A DNA stretch of 6,841 bases from an uncultured Bacteroidota bacterium (GTDB lineage: Bacteria; Bacteroidota; Bacteroidia; UKL13-3), in the NCBI GenBank assembly GCA_903907885.1, contig CAIVPY010000265.1, positions 1-6,841 on the forward strand. Direction: 5' to 3'. Numbering within the stretch: the stretch's first letter is position 1; each line of letters begins with the position of its first letter. A program made the position numbers and the translations under genes. The notes below the pieces were generated by a model. That model searched no databases. It was not told where the DNA came from and saw only the letters and a list, made by a program, of their open reading frames with translations. Below, piece by piece: positions 1-6,444 of this stretch.

Positions 1-328
1 CGTATGCGTCTTTTCTAATAAATACATTGAACGAAAAATATTTACCCCACCAAAACATGGTTCGGCACAGAATGGGAAAATTATTACCTTCAATTTTGGG
101 CAAATCAAGCACCATATATGGCAGAAGCATATAGTTTTCACCTTTACTTATTTTAAATGATCTTGAATATAAATTACTTGTAACAAGTGTATTCGAACTC
201 AGTTGTTCGCCCAATTCGCGCAAATGCAGATGTATTTTATCAATGGCATTTTTTTTGAGTAGAGGATATTTCGTATCGAGAATTAATTCAAATTCTTTGT
301 TTGTAAGTTTAAATGATGAATTTTGCAT
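1..328 (-). CDS. Conserved hypothetical protein, N-terminal part (runs off the left edge)
   Basis: The reverse strand reads open from an ATG at 328 to the window edge, giving 109 codons that begin MQNSSFKLTNKEFELILDTK; the C-terminus lies outside. The first 60 or so residues are charged and look helical. Around residues 71-101 comes a more hydrophobic, aromatic-rich stretch containing the segments MLLPYMVLDLPK and RTMFWWGKYFSF. From memory, this LPYxVLDxP...RTxFWWGxxFS pattern resembles a family of Bacteroidota hypothetical proteins with no assigned role; I cannot verify this here. There is no signal peptide or clear membrane helix, so a cytoplasmic protein is likely. It is transcribed divergently from the Lpt permease with only 42 bp between the starts. 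The open frame, codon composition like its neighbours and recognisable conserved block support a real gene. The function is unknown and I infer none. Confidence 0.75.
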   Translation of the reverse strand, partial: MQNSSFKLTNKEFELILDTKYPLLKKNAIDKIHLHLRELGEQLSSNTLVTSNLYSRSFKISKGENYMLLPYMVLDLPKIEGNNFPILCRTMFWWGKYFSFNVFIRKDAY

Positions 329-348
329 CGCTTTTACTTTTCACACAA

Positions 349-362
349 ATAAAAGCTTTTAT
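349..362. repeat. Perfect 14-bp palindrome in the divergent spacer
   Basis: ATAAAAGCTTTTAT reads the same on both strands. It sits in the 42-bp spacer between two divergent starts, 8 bp before the permease ATG. Its place and symmetry would suit a dimeric regulator's operator, but an AT-rich palindrome can arise by chance and no second copy was noticed. I found no strict TAnnTTTG promoter element for either gene in or near this spacer. Confidence 0.4.
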
Positions 363-370
363 AAAATTGA

Positions 371-1807
371 ATGAAGAAATTTAATGTTTTAGTTGTCCGT
401 AGTTTTTTGCAATCGTTTTTCCCCACGTTTGTAATAGTTATGTTTATCCTGCTAATGCAAGTGGTTTGGCTGTATGTGGATGAACTTGTAGGTAAAGGTC
501 TTGATTGGTCGTTGATTGCAGAACTCATGTTTTATTTCTCGGCCAGTTTAATACCTCAGGCATTGCCATTATCAGTGTTGCTGTCATCCATTATGACCTT
601 TGGGAATCTTGGAGAAAGTTATGAACTGGTTGCTGCAAAAGCCGCAGGTATATCCACCATGAAAATCTTCAGACCGATGATTGTGGTTATGGTGGGTATT
701 TCAATATTTGCCTTTTTTGTGTCTAACATTTTAATTCCTCAAGCCAACCTAAAACGCAGTTCGTTGCTTTACGATGTTAGGCAAAAAAAGCCCTCGTTGG
801 CAATCAGTGAAGGTGTTTTTTATACGGGTATTGAGGGTATTACCATGCGAGTGGGCAAAAAAGACAAAACCACTCAAGAGATGTTTGATATTATGATTTA
901 CGACCAGCGTGAAAATAACATGTACCCTGTAATCATAACTGCTAAACATGGCACCATGGGCATGAGTGAGGATAAACGCTTTTTATTTTTCAAGTTATAC
1001 GAAGGAGCAAGGTATGAAGAGATGGAAAAACAGGATGGTTATTATAACTCATATCCTCATACTAAAGCAAGTTTTTCGCAAGAGCAAATAGCTTTTGATT
1101 TGAATAATTTTAAGTTTAACCGAACAGATGAAAGCCTTTTTAAACATCATTTTGAAATGCTAAATATTGTTCAACTTGGACACAACAGCGATTCGTTAGA
1201 TAGTGTTGCTTCTGCAAAAACGGCCTATATCAAAACCATGGCACAACCCTATTGCCAATGGATGCAAAATGATAACGATTCAATTTATCTGAAAAATTAC
1301 AAACCCCACCTTATTGCTTTGGCCGATTCTAATTTATATTCACATTTTACCGAAGTTGAAAAAAGTGTAGCCATCAACAATGCTACAAACAATGCTAGAG
1401 CAGTTAAAAATATGATTGACTACTCAATATCTGAATATGATGATTTAACAAAACTTAGGGCTAGGCATAAAATAGAATGGCATCGAAAACTAACCTTGGC
1501 AGTGGCTTGTTTCGTCATGTTTTTTATTGGAGCTCCTTTGGGTTCCATCATTCGCAAAGGGGGATTTGGATTACCCATTGTAATTTCGGTTTTGCTTTAT
1601 TTAGGCTTTCACATTGTATCACTAACGGGCGAAAAGGCTGCCAAAACTCTTGCCTGGACTCCTTTGGATGGCATGTGGTTGCCAATTGCTGTACTTTTTC
1701 CTTTAGGATTATTTTTAACTTTTCAAGCATCAAACGATTCGCAGCTTTTAGATAAGTCCGCTTGGGTTAATTTGTTTAAACGTATTTTTAGAATAAAAAA
1801 CGCTTAA
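371..1807 (+). CDS. LptF/LptG (YjgP/YjgQ) family permease of the lipopolysaccharide exporter
   Basis: This 478-residue inner-membrane protein fits the LptF/LptG family, whose members pair as the transmembrane part of the LptB2FG ABC transporter that extracts lipopolysaccharide and passes it to LptC/A/D. The layout is the family's: three N-terminal membrane helices (about 15-35, 55-77, 102-122), a large periplasmic domain (about 123-370), and three C-terminal helices (about 374-392, 399-418, 436-452). Conserved blocks include ALPLSVLLSSIMTFGNLGE (64-82), the KAAGIS coupling segment (90-95) and the GAPLGSIIRKGGFG stretch (387-400). The length is complete. I cannot say whether it is functionally LptF or LptG, and the partner and LptB are not in the window. 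The start is the first ATG of the frame, with an A/T-rich leader and no Shine-Dalgarno sequence. It appears to head a cluster with the glycosyltransferase 8 bp downstream. Confidence 0.93.
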   Translation: MKKFNVLVVRSFLQSFFPTFVIVMFILLMQVVWLYVDELVGKGLDWSLIAELMFYFSASLIPQALPLSVLLSSIMTFGNLGESYELVAAKAAGISTMKIFRPMIVVMVGISIFAFFVSNILIPQANLKRSSLLYDVRQKKPSLAISEGVFYTGIEGITMRVGKKDKTTQEMFDIMIYDQRENNMYPVIITAKHGTMGMSEDKRFLFFKLYEGARYEEMEKQDGYYNSYPHTKASFSQEQIAFDLNNFKFNRTDESLFKHHFEMLNIVQLGHNSDSLDSVASAKTAYIKTMAQPYCQWMQNDNDSIYLKNYKPHLIALADSNLYSHFTEVEKSVAINNATNNARAVKNMIDYSISEYDDLTKLRARHKIEWHRKLTLAVACFVMFFIGAPLGSIIRKGGFGLPIVISVLLYLGFHIVSLTGEKAAKTLAWTPLDGMWLPIAVLFPLGLFLTFQASNDSQLLDKSAWVNLFKRIFRIKNA

Positions 1808-1815
1808 CACAAAGA

Positions 1816-3012
1816 ATGAAAATTCTACAAATCATAAATCGTTTTCCATGGCCCTTGAAAGATGGAGGAGCGTTGGGATATTTCAATTTCTCAAAAGGTT
1901 ATTACGATGCGGGTGTAGATTTGACCATGGCTGTTTTAAACACCTCGAAACACTTTGTTGAGTTAGAAAAATTACCGCCTGAGGTAAGGCAATTGGCCGA
2001 TATTCACCTTTCATATATTGATAACAGAATTGAACCTTTTGATGCTCTCAAGAATTTGCTTTTTTCAAACGAATCCTACCATGTGGTTAGATTTATCAGT
2101 CAAGATTTTGAATACCTATTGGTAAAACTATGTTCTGAAAAGAAGTTTGATGTAATCGTTTTTGAAAGCGTATTTGTAACACCATACATAGATGTGGTTA
2201 GAAAACATAGTTCTGCTAAATGTATTTTGCGACAATATAATGTTGAGTACGAAATTTGGCAAAGCTTAGCTGAGATTGAAAAAAATTCAATTAAAAAATG
2301 GTACTTACGAGTACTTTCTAAACGTCTAAAGACTTTTGAAATAGCCCAACTGAATAAATTTGATGGCATCACTTGCGTAACCAAACAAGATGCAGAAGTA
2401 TTTAAGTCTTTGGGTTGCTCAAAACCCATTCATGTAGCACCTGTGGGTATTGACATGCAGCGTTTAAAGCCCGGCCATACACATCTTAAAATGCCAAGCC
2501 TTTTCCATATTGGCAGCATGGATTGGATGCCAAACCAAGAAGCTGTTGTTTGGTTTATCGAAAATGTTTGGCAAAAACTTACGATTCAATTTCCAGAGTT
2601 GAAATTTTATATAGCTGGTCGAAATATGCCCGACTATTTTAAGAAATACCATGGAGGCAATATTATTGTATTAGGCGAGGTAGAAGATGCCATTGCATTT
2701 ATGCAATCCAAAGCCATTCAAATAGTTCCTTTGTTTTCGGGTAGCGGCATCCGTGTGAAAATTCTTGAGGGCATGGCTCTAGCAAAGTGCATTGTTACAA
2801 CTCCCCTTGGCGTTCAGGGCATTGAGGCAGAAAATAACAAACACCTTATGATTGTTAATGATGCAAATTCTTTTATCCAAGCCATTAGCCTTCTGATAAA
2901 CAATCCACAAAAAGTAATTGAAATGGGAGCTAATGCATTCGAATTAGCCAAACACAAATACGACAATAAGCTCATTACTATTCAAACATTAGATTTTTAT
3001 CATAATGTTTAA
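1816..3012 (+). CDS. Family 4 glycosyltransferase (GT-B fold)
   Basis: A 398-residue cytoplasmic or membrane-associated GT-B enzyme that probably transfers a sugar from a nucleotide-sugar donor to an envelope lipid or glycan; donor and acceptor cannot be read from sequence. The N-terminal domain (about 1-200) begins MKILQIINRFPWPLKDGGAL with the Gly-Gly loop at 17-18 and holds RQYNVEYEIW at 139-148. The C-terminal, donor-binding domain (about 205-390) has GSMDWMPNQEAV at 233-244 and GSGIRVKILEGMALAK at 309-324. Glu318 matches the second Glu of the family's EX7E motif, while the first position is Ser310, as I recall for this GSGIRxKxLE subgroup. Tyr141 stands where related proteins usually carry His (RxHNVE), which could affect activity. 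No membrane helix is seen. The ATG lies 8 bp after the permease stop, so the two are almost certainly co-transcribed. An envelope role is inferred from family and neighbour only. Confidence 0.9.
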   Translation: MKILQIINRFPWPLKDGGALGYFNFSKGYYDAGVDLTMAVLNTSKHFVELEKLPPEVRQLADIHLSYIDNRIEPFDALKNLLFSNESYHVVRFISQDFEYLLVKLCSEKKFDVIVFESVFVTPYIDVVRKHSSAKCILRQYNVEYEIWQSLAEIEKNSIKKWYLRVLSKRLKTFEIAQLNKFDGITCVTKQDAEVFKSLGCSKPIHVAPVGIDMQRLKPGHTHLKMPSLFHIGSMDWMPNQEAVVWFIENVWQKLTIQFPELKFYIAGRNMPDYFKKYHGGNIIVLGEVEDAIAFMQSKAIQIVPLFSGSGIRVKILEGMALAKCIVTTPLGVQGIEAENNKHLMIVNDANSFIQAISLLINNPQKVIEMGANAFELAKHKYDNKLITIQTLDFYHNV

Positions 3013-3066
3013 TGGATGCTAAATCCTAATTTCGAGCCTGATTATAAAATCAAAAAATACCAAAGA

Positions 3067-4272
3067 ATGAGATTTAATACAATAGAAGAAGCCATTGAAG
3101 ATATAAAAAACGGAAAAATGGTGATAGTAGTTGATGATGAAGACCGTGAAAATGAAGGAGATTTTGTTACAGCTGCTCGCAATGTAACTCCCGAGGTGAT
3201 TAACTTTATGGCAAAAGAAGGTAGGGGTTTAATTTGTGCTCCATTAATCGAAAGTCGTTGCGAAGAATTGAAACTGGAGTTGATGGTGAGCGATAATACA
3301 ACCTTGCACGAAACACCATTTACTGTTTCGGTTGATTTGTTGGGCAAAGGATGCACCACAGGCATATCAGCTCAAGATAGAGCTAAAACTGTTCAAGCCT
3401 TAATCGACCAAGCTACCCGACCAGAAGAATTAGGAAAGCCTGGACATATTTTCCCCTTAAAAGCTAAGCCCGAAGGCGTGCTGCGAAGAGCAGGACACAC
3501 CGAAGCGGCAATCGATTTGGCCCGCTTGGCAGGATTTGAACCAGCAGGTTGTATAGTAGAAATATTGAACGAAGATGGCTCAATGGCTCGCTTACCACAA
3601 TTGATGGAAGTGGCCGAAAAGCACCACATGAAATTAATAACCATCAAGGATTTGATTTCATACAGACTGCAAAAAGAAAGTTTAATTCAACGTGTTATTT
3701 CGGTGGACATGCCAACGGAATATGGACATTTCATTCTTTCGGCATATCGCCAAATTGATACGGGTGAAGAACATGTGGTGTTACAAAAAGGGGAGTGGAA
3801 AGAATCGGAACCCGTGTTGGTGCGTGTGCATAGCAGTTGCGTTACAGGTGACATTTTCCACAGCATGCGTTGCGACTGTGGCGATCAATTAAAAAAAGCC
3901 ATGGAGATGATTGAGAAAGAAGGCAAAGGAGTAGTATTATATATAAATCAAGAAGGTAGAGGAATTGGGCTTGTAAACAAGTTGAAAGCATACAAACTAC
4001 AAGAACAAGGATTCGATACGGTTGAAGCCAATATTAAACTAGGCTTTAAAATGGATGAGCGCGATTATGGTGTGGGTGCACAGATATTGCGTGATATTGG
4101 CATAACCAAAATGCGATTGATGACCAACAATCCTACTAAGCGTGCTGGCTTAATTGGTTACGGACTTGAGATAGTTGAAAATGTAACTTTAGAAGTTAAA
4201 GCCAATCCTCACAACAAGAAATACTTGGATACCAAAAGAGACAAGATGGGTCATGAGTTTGGTAGCAATTAG
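3067..4272 (+). CDS. ribBA: Bifunctional riboflavin precursor enzyme: DHBP synthase / GTP cyclohydrolase II
   Basis: Makes both starting compounds of riboflavin: 3,4-dihydroxy-2-butanone 4-phosphate from ribulose 5-phosphate (RibB half) and 2,5-diamino-6-ribosylamino-pyrimidinone phosphate from GTP (RibA half). Numbering from the 401-residue form, the RibB domain (1 to about 200) shows DDEDRENEGD (23-32), the RRAGHTEAA block (140-148) and EILNEDGSMAR (165-175). The RibA domain (about 205-401) keeps the zinc cysteines C258, C269 and C271, NQEGRGIGL (294-302) with the catalytic Arg298, DERDYGVGAQIL (330-341) and NNPTKRAG (354-361). Both halves look active, unlike some Bacteroidota RibBA whose cyclohydrolase half has lost its cysteines. 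I chose the ATG at 3067 because family members begin almost directly with the NTIEEAIEDI helix. An in-frame ATG at 3016, 3 bp after the glycosyltransferase stop, would add 17 poorly conserved residues (418 aa). Neither has a Shine-Dalgarno sequence. It is probably last in the cluster; no FMN riboswitch fits the short gap. Confidence 0.95.
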   Translation: MRFNTIEEAIEDIKNGKMVIVVDDEDRENEGDFVTAARNVTPEVINFMAKEGRGLICAPLIESRCEELKLELMVSDNTTLHETPFTVSVDLLGKGCTTGISAQDRAKTVQALIDQATRPEELGKPGHIFPLKAKPEGVLRRAGHTEAAIDLARLAGFEPAGCIVEILNEDGSMARLPQLMEVAEKHHMKLITIKDLISYRLQKESLIQRVISVDMPTEYGHFILSAYRQIDTGEEHVVLQKGEWKESEPVLVRVHSSCVTGDIFHSMRCDCGDQLKKAMEMIEKEGKGVVLYINQEGRGIGLVNKLKAYKLQEQGFDTVEANIKLGFKMDERDYGVGAQILRDIGITKMRLMTNNPTKRAGLIGYGLEIVENVTLEVKANPHNKKYLDTKRDKMGHEFGSN

Positions 4273-4341
4273 TGCTAGAAGTTTCTGAATTACAATACAT
4301 GTTTCGAACTTAGAATACGTTAAATTATAACATACTACTTT

Positions 4342-4370
4342 GGGTTTTAGATTACTTATAAACCCTTTTT
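4342..4370 (+). terminator. Probable rho-independent terminator after ribBA
   Basis: The inverted repeat GGGTTT (4342-4347) and AAACCC (4360-4365) can form a 6-bp stem with a 12-base loop, followed at once by five T (4366-4370). It lies 69 bp past the ribBA stop and reaches over the kup stop codon, so it falls where the two convergent transcripts meet. The stem is short with only three G-C pairs, so strength is uncertain. For kup in the other direction there is no matching T-tract. Confidence 0.5.
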
Positions 4371-6301
4371 AACTTAAATTCTTTTACAGGTGTGATAAGC
4401 AATGGAACAGTCTCAACCGTTACAGAGCTGGTATCTAGACCAAAAGCTCTTTCTTCTGAAAGACTCAGCCTATCCAACTTAAAGTACATATTCATAATCC
4501 AACGCTCGTAACCCGACAATTCGTTTTCGTGTGATAGATGGCGTTTTAAGACTACAAATCGGAAATCACCCGTAATGTTTTGCTCACGAAGTGAAGTGTA
4601 GCGTGAAGTCACATCCACCTCTCCATTTCTAACCAATTCTTCAACCACTTTCCTGAAATAGAAATTCACCTTCTGCTCAACCCTAAAACCAAGCTTAAAC
4701 TCAACCTTAATAATATCGTTGTCAGCAATATGGTCCACTTTATATTCCATTTTGTATGGTTGGTCATCCACATGCACATGCACAAACCAATAGATATCTG
4801 CTTTCTTAGGCCTTTTTTGCAAAATTGAATACATCACTTTTGATTCAATCTCAAGCAGTGTATCCGCACTGGTAAGGTATATTAAATGTGTTGAGTATTT
4901 TGATATAGATTTATCGTTACTAAGTTCTTTTAGTAGTGGTATGTAATTTTTAAGAGGCACAAATTCGGTAAGTCTATTTTTAATTTTACGTCCCTTATAC
5001 CATATCCACATTACAAAAATAAAGATGCAGCTAATAAGTAAGCTTACCCAACCACCATGCTGAAATTTAAGTAGGTTAGCCACCAAAAAAGAAATTTCAA
5101 TAGCTCCATATACAAGCAAAATACTCAATACAATTATTTTTGCTACCTTCTTTGTTCGTAAGTAATTCGAGAGAAGAAACGTAGTCATCAACATAGCTAT
5201 TGTAATGGCTAAGCCATAAGCTGCGCCCATGTTTGCAGATTCTTTAAAGTATAATACAACTCCTATACAACCAGCCCAAAGTAGCCAATTAGCACTTGGC
5301 ACATAAAGTTGCCCCTTCATGTTACTTGGATATTTTATAGATACTTTTGGCCACACATTTAACCTAATAGCTTCTGATATTAAAGTAAACGAACCACTAA
5401 TTAATGCTTGACTTGCAATGATTGCTGCAAGTGTTGCTATCACAATTCCGGTAGGCAAAAACCAAGATGGCATAATGTGGTAAAAAGAATTAATACCAGT
5501 TTCCTGTAATGTTTTGCCTTCATAGTTAAGTAGATTAGCCCCTTGTCCTAAGTAATTAAGTACCAAAGCAATCTTTACATAAATCCAACTTACTCTAATA
5601 TTATTTTTACCACAATGTCCTAAGTCGGAATAAAGTGCTTCAGCTCCTGTGGTACATAAAAAAACAGCTCCTAATAGCCAAAAGCCTTTTGGATAATTGG
5701 CAAGTAGATTATAAGCATAGTAGGGATTTAAAGAATTTAAAACATCAAAATGACAACCAATATGAGAAAGTCCTAATATGGCTAACATACCAAACCAAAT
5801 AAACATGATTGGGCCAAACGCCCTGCCCACTAAAGAACTTCCCACCCTTTGTATGAAAAACAAAACTGTAATGATGGTAATCACAATAGGAATTGTAGGT
5901 ATATCTGGTTGAATAATTCTTAACCCTTCAACAGCTGACGAAACCGAGATGGGGGGTGTAATAATACCATCGGCCAATAAGGCACAACCACCAATTATAG
6001 CTGGAAAAATCAAATACGGTCTTCGTCTTCTAACTAGCGCATACAATGAAAAAATTCCACCCTCACCATTGTTGTCAGCATTAAGAGTTAGTAATACATA
6101 TTTAACTGTGGTCTGAAGAGTAAGAGTCCAAAAAATACATGATAAACCACCTAATATAAGCTCTTTACTTATTGGTCTAGTCCCAACAATCTCATTTAAT
6201 ACATACAATGGAGACGTACCGATATCGCCATATATGATTCCAAGTGTAACTAAGAGGCCTGCGGCAGTAAGTTTGCTTTGGCTATTATGATGTTCGCTCA
6301 C
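4352..6301 (-). CDS. kup: KUP/HAK/KT family potassium uptake transporter
   Basis: A 649-residue inner-membrane protein that imports K+, by family knowledge as a K+/H+ symporter. Its length is close to bacterial Kup proteins (E. coli, 622). The hydrophobic core (about 12-435) holds around 12 helices. Signature blocks are GDIGTSPLY (25-33, with the conserved Asp26), NADNNGEGGIFSLYAL (74-89), DGIITPPISVSSAVEGL (111-127, with Glu125) and TGAEALYSDLGHCG (218-231). From about 440 a hydrophilic cytoplasmic domain follows, typical of the family. The start is GTG at 6301: an in-frame TAA lies three codons upstream and the next Met is residue 166, so no ATG could give the first helices. A purine stretch, AGAAGAAATAAA, precedes the start. 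The gene is convergent to ribBA and divergent from the TSUP gene, so it is probably a single transcription unit from its own promoter. Confidence 0.96.
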   Translation of the reverse strand: MSEHHNSQSKLTAAGLLVTLGIIYGDIGTSPLYVLNEIVGTRPISKELILGGLSCIFWTLTLQTTVKYVLLTLNADNNGEGGIFSLYALVRRRRPYLIFPAIIGGCALLADGIITPPISVSSAVEGLRIIQPDIPTIPIVITIITVLFFIQRVGSSLVGRAFGPIMFIWFGMLAILGLSHIGCHFDVLNSLNPYYAYNLLANYPKGFWLLGAVFLCTTGAEALYSDLGHCGKNNIRVSWIYVKIALVLNYLGQGANLLNYEGKTLQETGINSFYHIMPSWFLPTGIVIATLAAIIASQALISGSFTLISEAIRLNVWPKVSIKYPSNMKGQLYVPSANWLLWAGCIGVVLYFKESANMGAAYGLAITIAMLMTTFLLSNYLRTKKVAKIIVLSILLVYGAIEISFLVANLLKFQHGGWVSLLISCIFIFVMWIWYKGRKIKNRLTEFVPLKNYIPLLKELSNDKSISKYSTHLIYLTSADTLLEIESKVMYSILQKRPKKADIYWFVHVHVDDQPYKMEYKVDHIADNDIIKVEFKLGFRVEQKVNFYFRKVVEELVRNGEVDVTSRYTSLREQNITGDFRFVVLKRHLSHENELSGYERWIMNMYFKLDRLSLSEERAFGLDTSSVTVETVPLLITPVKEFKLKRVYK

Positions 6302-6328
6302 AGCTATTTATTTCTTCTATTGAAGGTG

Positions 6329-6356
6329 CAAATGTAATTTTTGAAAGCAAATGCAA
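6329..6356 (-). promoter_or_regulatory. Predicted Bacteroidota-type promoter of kup
   Basis: On the reverse strand, TTG (6356-6354), a 17-bp spacer and TACATTTG (6336-6329) fit the primary sigma factor pattern known for Bacteroidota (TTG about -33, TAnnTTTG about -7). Transcription would begin near 6323, leaving a leader of roughly 20 bases before the GTG start. This is a consensus match in the expected place, not proof of use. Confidence 0.6.
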
Positions 6357-6381
6357 AAATTTATTTATCAATGATTACAAA

Positions 6382-6410
6382 TTGGTACGATTTGGAGTGG
6401 GTTAGCTTTG
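6382..6410 (+). promoter_or_regulatory. Predicted Bacteroidota-type promoter of the TSUP gene
   Basis: TTG (6382-6384), an 18-bp spacer and TAGCTTTG (6403-6410) match the Bacteroidota promoter pattern TTG-N17-23-TAnnTTTG. The element lies 34 bp before the ATG at 6445, so the leader would be about 25-30 bases. It stands back to back with the kup promoter in the same 143-bp spacer; their -33 elements are about 25 bp apart, close enough to share a regulator's site. No other feature was seen in this spacer. Confidence 0.6.
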
Positions 6411-6444
6411 TTTTTAAATATATTGCAAACCAGAATTGTAAATT

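Noticed and set aside
334..528. Small minus-strand open frame of 64 codons across the start of the permease gene
   Set aside because: It covers the divergent spacer and the permease N-terminus, has no motif, and conflicts with two better supported genes.
1477..1755. Second plus-strand open frame of 92 codons inside the permease gene
   Set aside because: It overlaps the conserved C-terminal helices of the permease in another frame, and its translation shows no domain; it is a by-product of the real coding frame.
2100..2429. Minus-strand open frame of 109 codons inside the glycosyltransferase gene
   Set aside because: It is fully antisense to a conserved coding region, has no recognisable motif and no promoter match.
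3013..3066. Possible FMN riboswitch before ribBA
   Set aside because: The gap is at most 54 bp, far too short for that element, and none of its conserved segments are visible.
3042..3647. Two minus-strand open frames antisense to ribBA
   Set aside because: They are Ser/Ile-rich translations typical of the complement of a real gene, lying under the strongly conserved RibB domain.
4273..4341. Possible hairpin around GTTTCGAAC in the convergent spacer
   Set aside because: The pairing is short and broken, with no T-tract on either strand; not distinguishable from chance.
4765..4785. Short CACATG tandem repeat within kup
   Set aside because: It encodes the HVHVD segment of the kup C-terminal domain and is only two units long; a coding coincidence.
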